This document shows positions 5,913-5,987 of a stretch of 5,987 nucleotides of DNA, piece by piece. The notes beneath the pieces are model-generated. The model worked only from the letters and a program-made list of their open reading frames with translations, made no database searches and was not told the origin of the DNA. Within the stretch, counting starts at the first letter, position 1; every line of letters begins with the position of its first letter. Origin of the DNA: Neisseriaceae bacterium (GTDB lineage Bacteria; Pseudomonadota; Gammaproteobacteria; Burkholderiales; Neisseriaceae); assembly GCA_017989485.1 (NCBI GenBank), contig JAGNPU010000129.1:1-5987 (forward strand). Direction: 5' to 3'. A program made the position numbers and the translations under genes.

Positions 5913-5949
5913 TCGCTCTAAGGTAGCCTAACCTTCTACGATAGAGCGA
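5913..5949 (-). repeat. 8-bp inverted repeat at the predicted RNA 5' end
   Basis: TCGCTCTA (5913-5920) and TAGAGCGA (5942-5949) are perfect inverted repeats. Inside or beside them are alternative pairings: AAGGT with ACCTT (5920-5924, 5931-5935), GTAG with CTAC (5923-5926, 5936-5939), and GCTAC with GTAGC (5908-5912, 5923-5927). The last competes with the other two, so the region could switch between folds. With a leftward start near 5947 the main stem would form the 5'-terminal hairpin of the RNA. Confidence 0.5.
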
Positions 5950-5953
5950 TTAA

Positions 5954-5983
5954 ATTATGACATTGCGTTTATTTATTTGGCAA
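5954..5983 (-). promoter_or_regulatory. Extended -10 promoter reading leftwards
   Basis: On the minus strand TTGCCA (5978-5983) is a -35 (4 of 6), followed after 18 nt by CATAAT (5954-5959), 5 of 6 to the consensus -10. The -10 is preceded by TGT, completing a TGn extended -10. Predicted start is near 5947. It would serve the candidate RNA ending at the terminator near 5689, since no protein gene follows directly. Confidence 0.45.
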
Positions 5984-5987
5984 GCCT

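Larger units (their letters stand above)
5689..5947 (-). ncRNA. Candidate structured small RNA upstream of the operon
   Basis: No protein gene is credible between 5637 and 5953, but minus-strand RNA signals line up. There is an extended -10 promoter at 5954-5983, a predicted start near 5947 placing an inverted repeat at the very 5' end, a stable UUCG hairpin at 5846-5863, and an intrinsic terminator at 5689-5719. The product would be about 260 nt. It matches no RNA family I recognise (not tRNA, 4.5S, 6S or tmRNA by eye). The only sizeable frame, from a TTG at 5867, lacks a ribosome site and runs through the hairpins. It could be an independent sRNA or an attenuated leader of the operon. This is an inference from signals and structure only. 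Confidence 0.4.

Noticed and set aside
5921..5929. Neisseriaceae-type DNA uptake word
   Set aside because: The minus strand reads AGGCTACCT here, matching the first nine bases of one uptake-sequence dialect, but the last three bases differ and no second copy was seen in 6 kb. Likely chance.

Overview
The window comes from a Gram-negative proteobacterium, probably beta- or gammaproteobacterial. The base composition is moderately GC, Shine-Dalgarno sites are strong, genes are tightly packed and the transporter is a TRAP type. I could not fix the genus. Every recognisable gene is read leftwards on the minus strand. In order of transcription they are an FAD-dependent D-amino-acid/D-hydroxyproline-type dehydrogenase (5586 to 4327), a 45-codon small ORF (4263 to 4126), TRAP small membrane subunit dctQ (4103 to 3591), TRAP large membrane subunit dctM (3594 to 2311), TRAP solute-binding protein dctP (2284 to 1283), a DHDPS/NAL-family aldolase-fold enzyme (1123 to 248), and the first 79 codons of an aldehyde dehydrogenase (237 to the left edge).

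The set matches bacterial catabolism of 4-hydroxyproline. A flavin dehydrogenase oxidises cis-4-hydroxy-D-proline to 1-pyrroline-4-hydroxy-2-carboxylate. A DHDPS-family deaminase converts that to 2-oxoglutarate semialdehyde, and an aldehyde dehydrogenase makes 2-oxoglutarate. The TRAP system would import the substrate. The substrate is inferred from the gene combination, since no single protein proves it. A hydroxyproline epimerase and a regulator would be expected but lie outside the window if present.

The genes look like two transcription units under one regulator. A 26-bp AT-rich element occurs upstream of the dehydrogenase (5611-5636) and again upstream of the DHDPS-family gene (1171-1196), identical at 24 of 26 positions. 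Each copy is three 7-bp units plus a tail and contains TTGTATACTA, which fits operators of FadR-type GntR regulators. Both sit at the same distance from a GCTTGCA box, so the operator core overlaps the likely -10 region. A long stem-loop (1227-1259) separates the two units.

The right end (5637-5987) has no convincing protein gene. It does contain a coherent set of RNA signals on the minus strand: an extended -10 promoter (5954-5983), an 8-bp stem at the predicted 5' end (5913-5949), a UUCG-capped hairpin (5846-5863) and an intrinsic terminator with eight T (5689-5719). Together these suggest a structured RNA of about 260 nt upstream of the operon. The small ORF between the dehydrogenase and dctQ is the other unexplained item.
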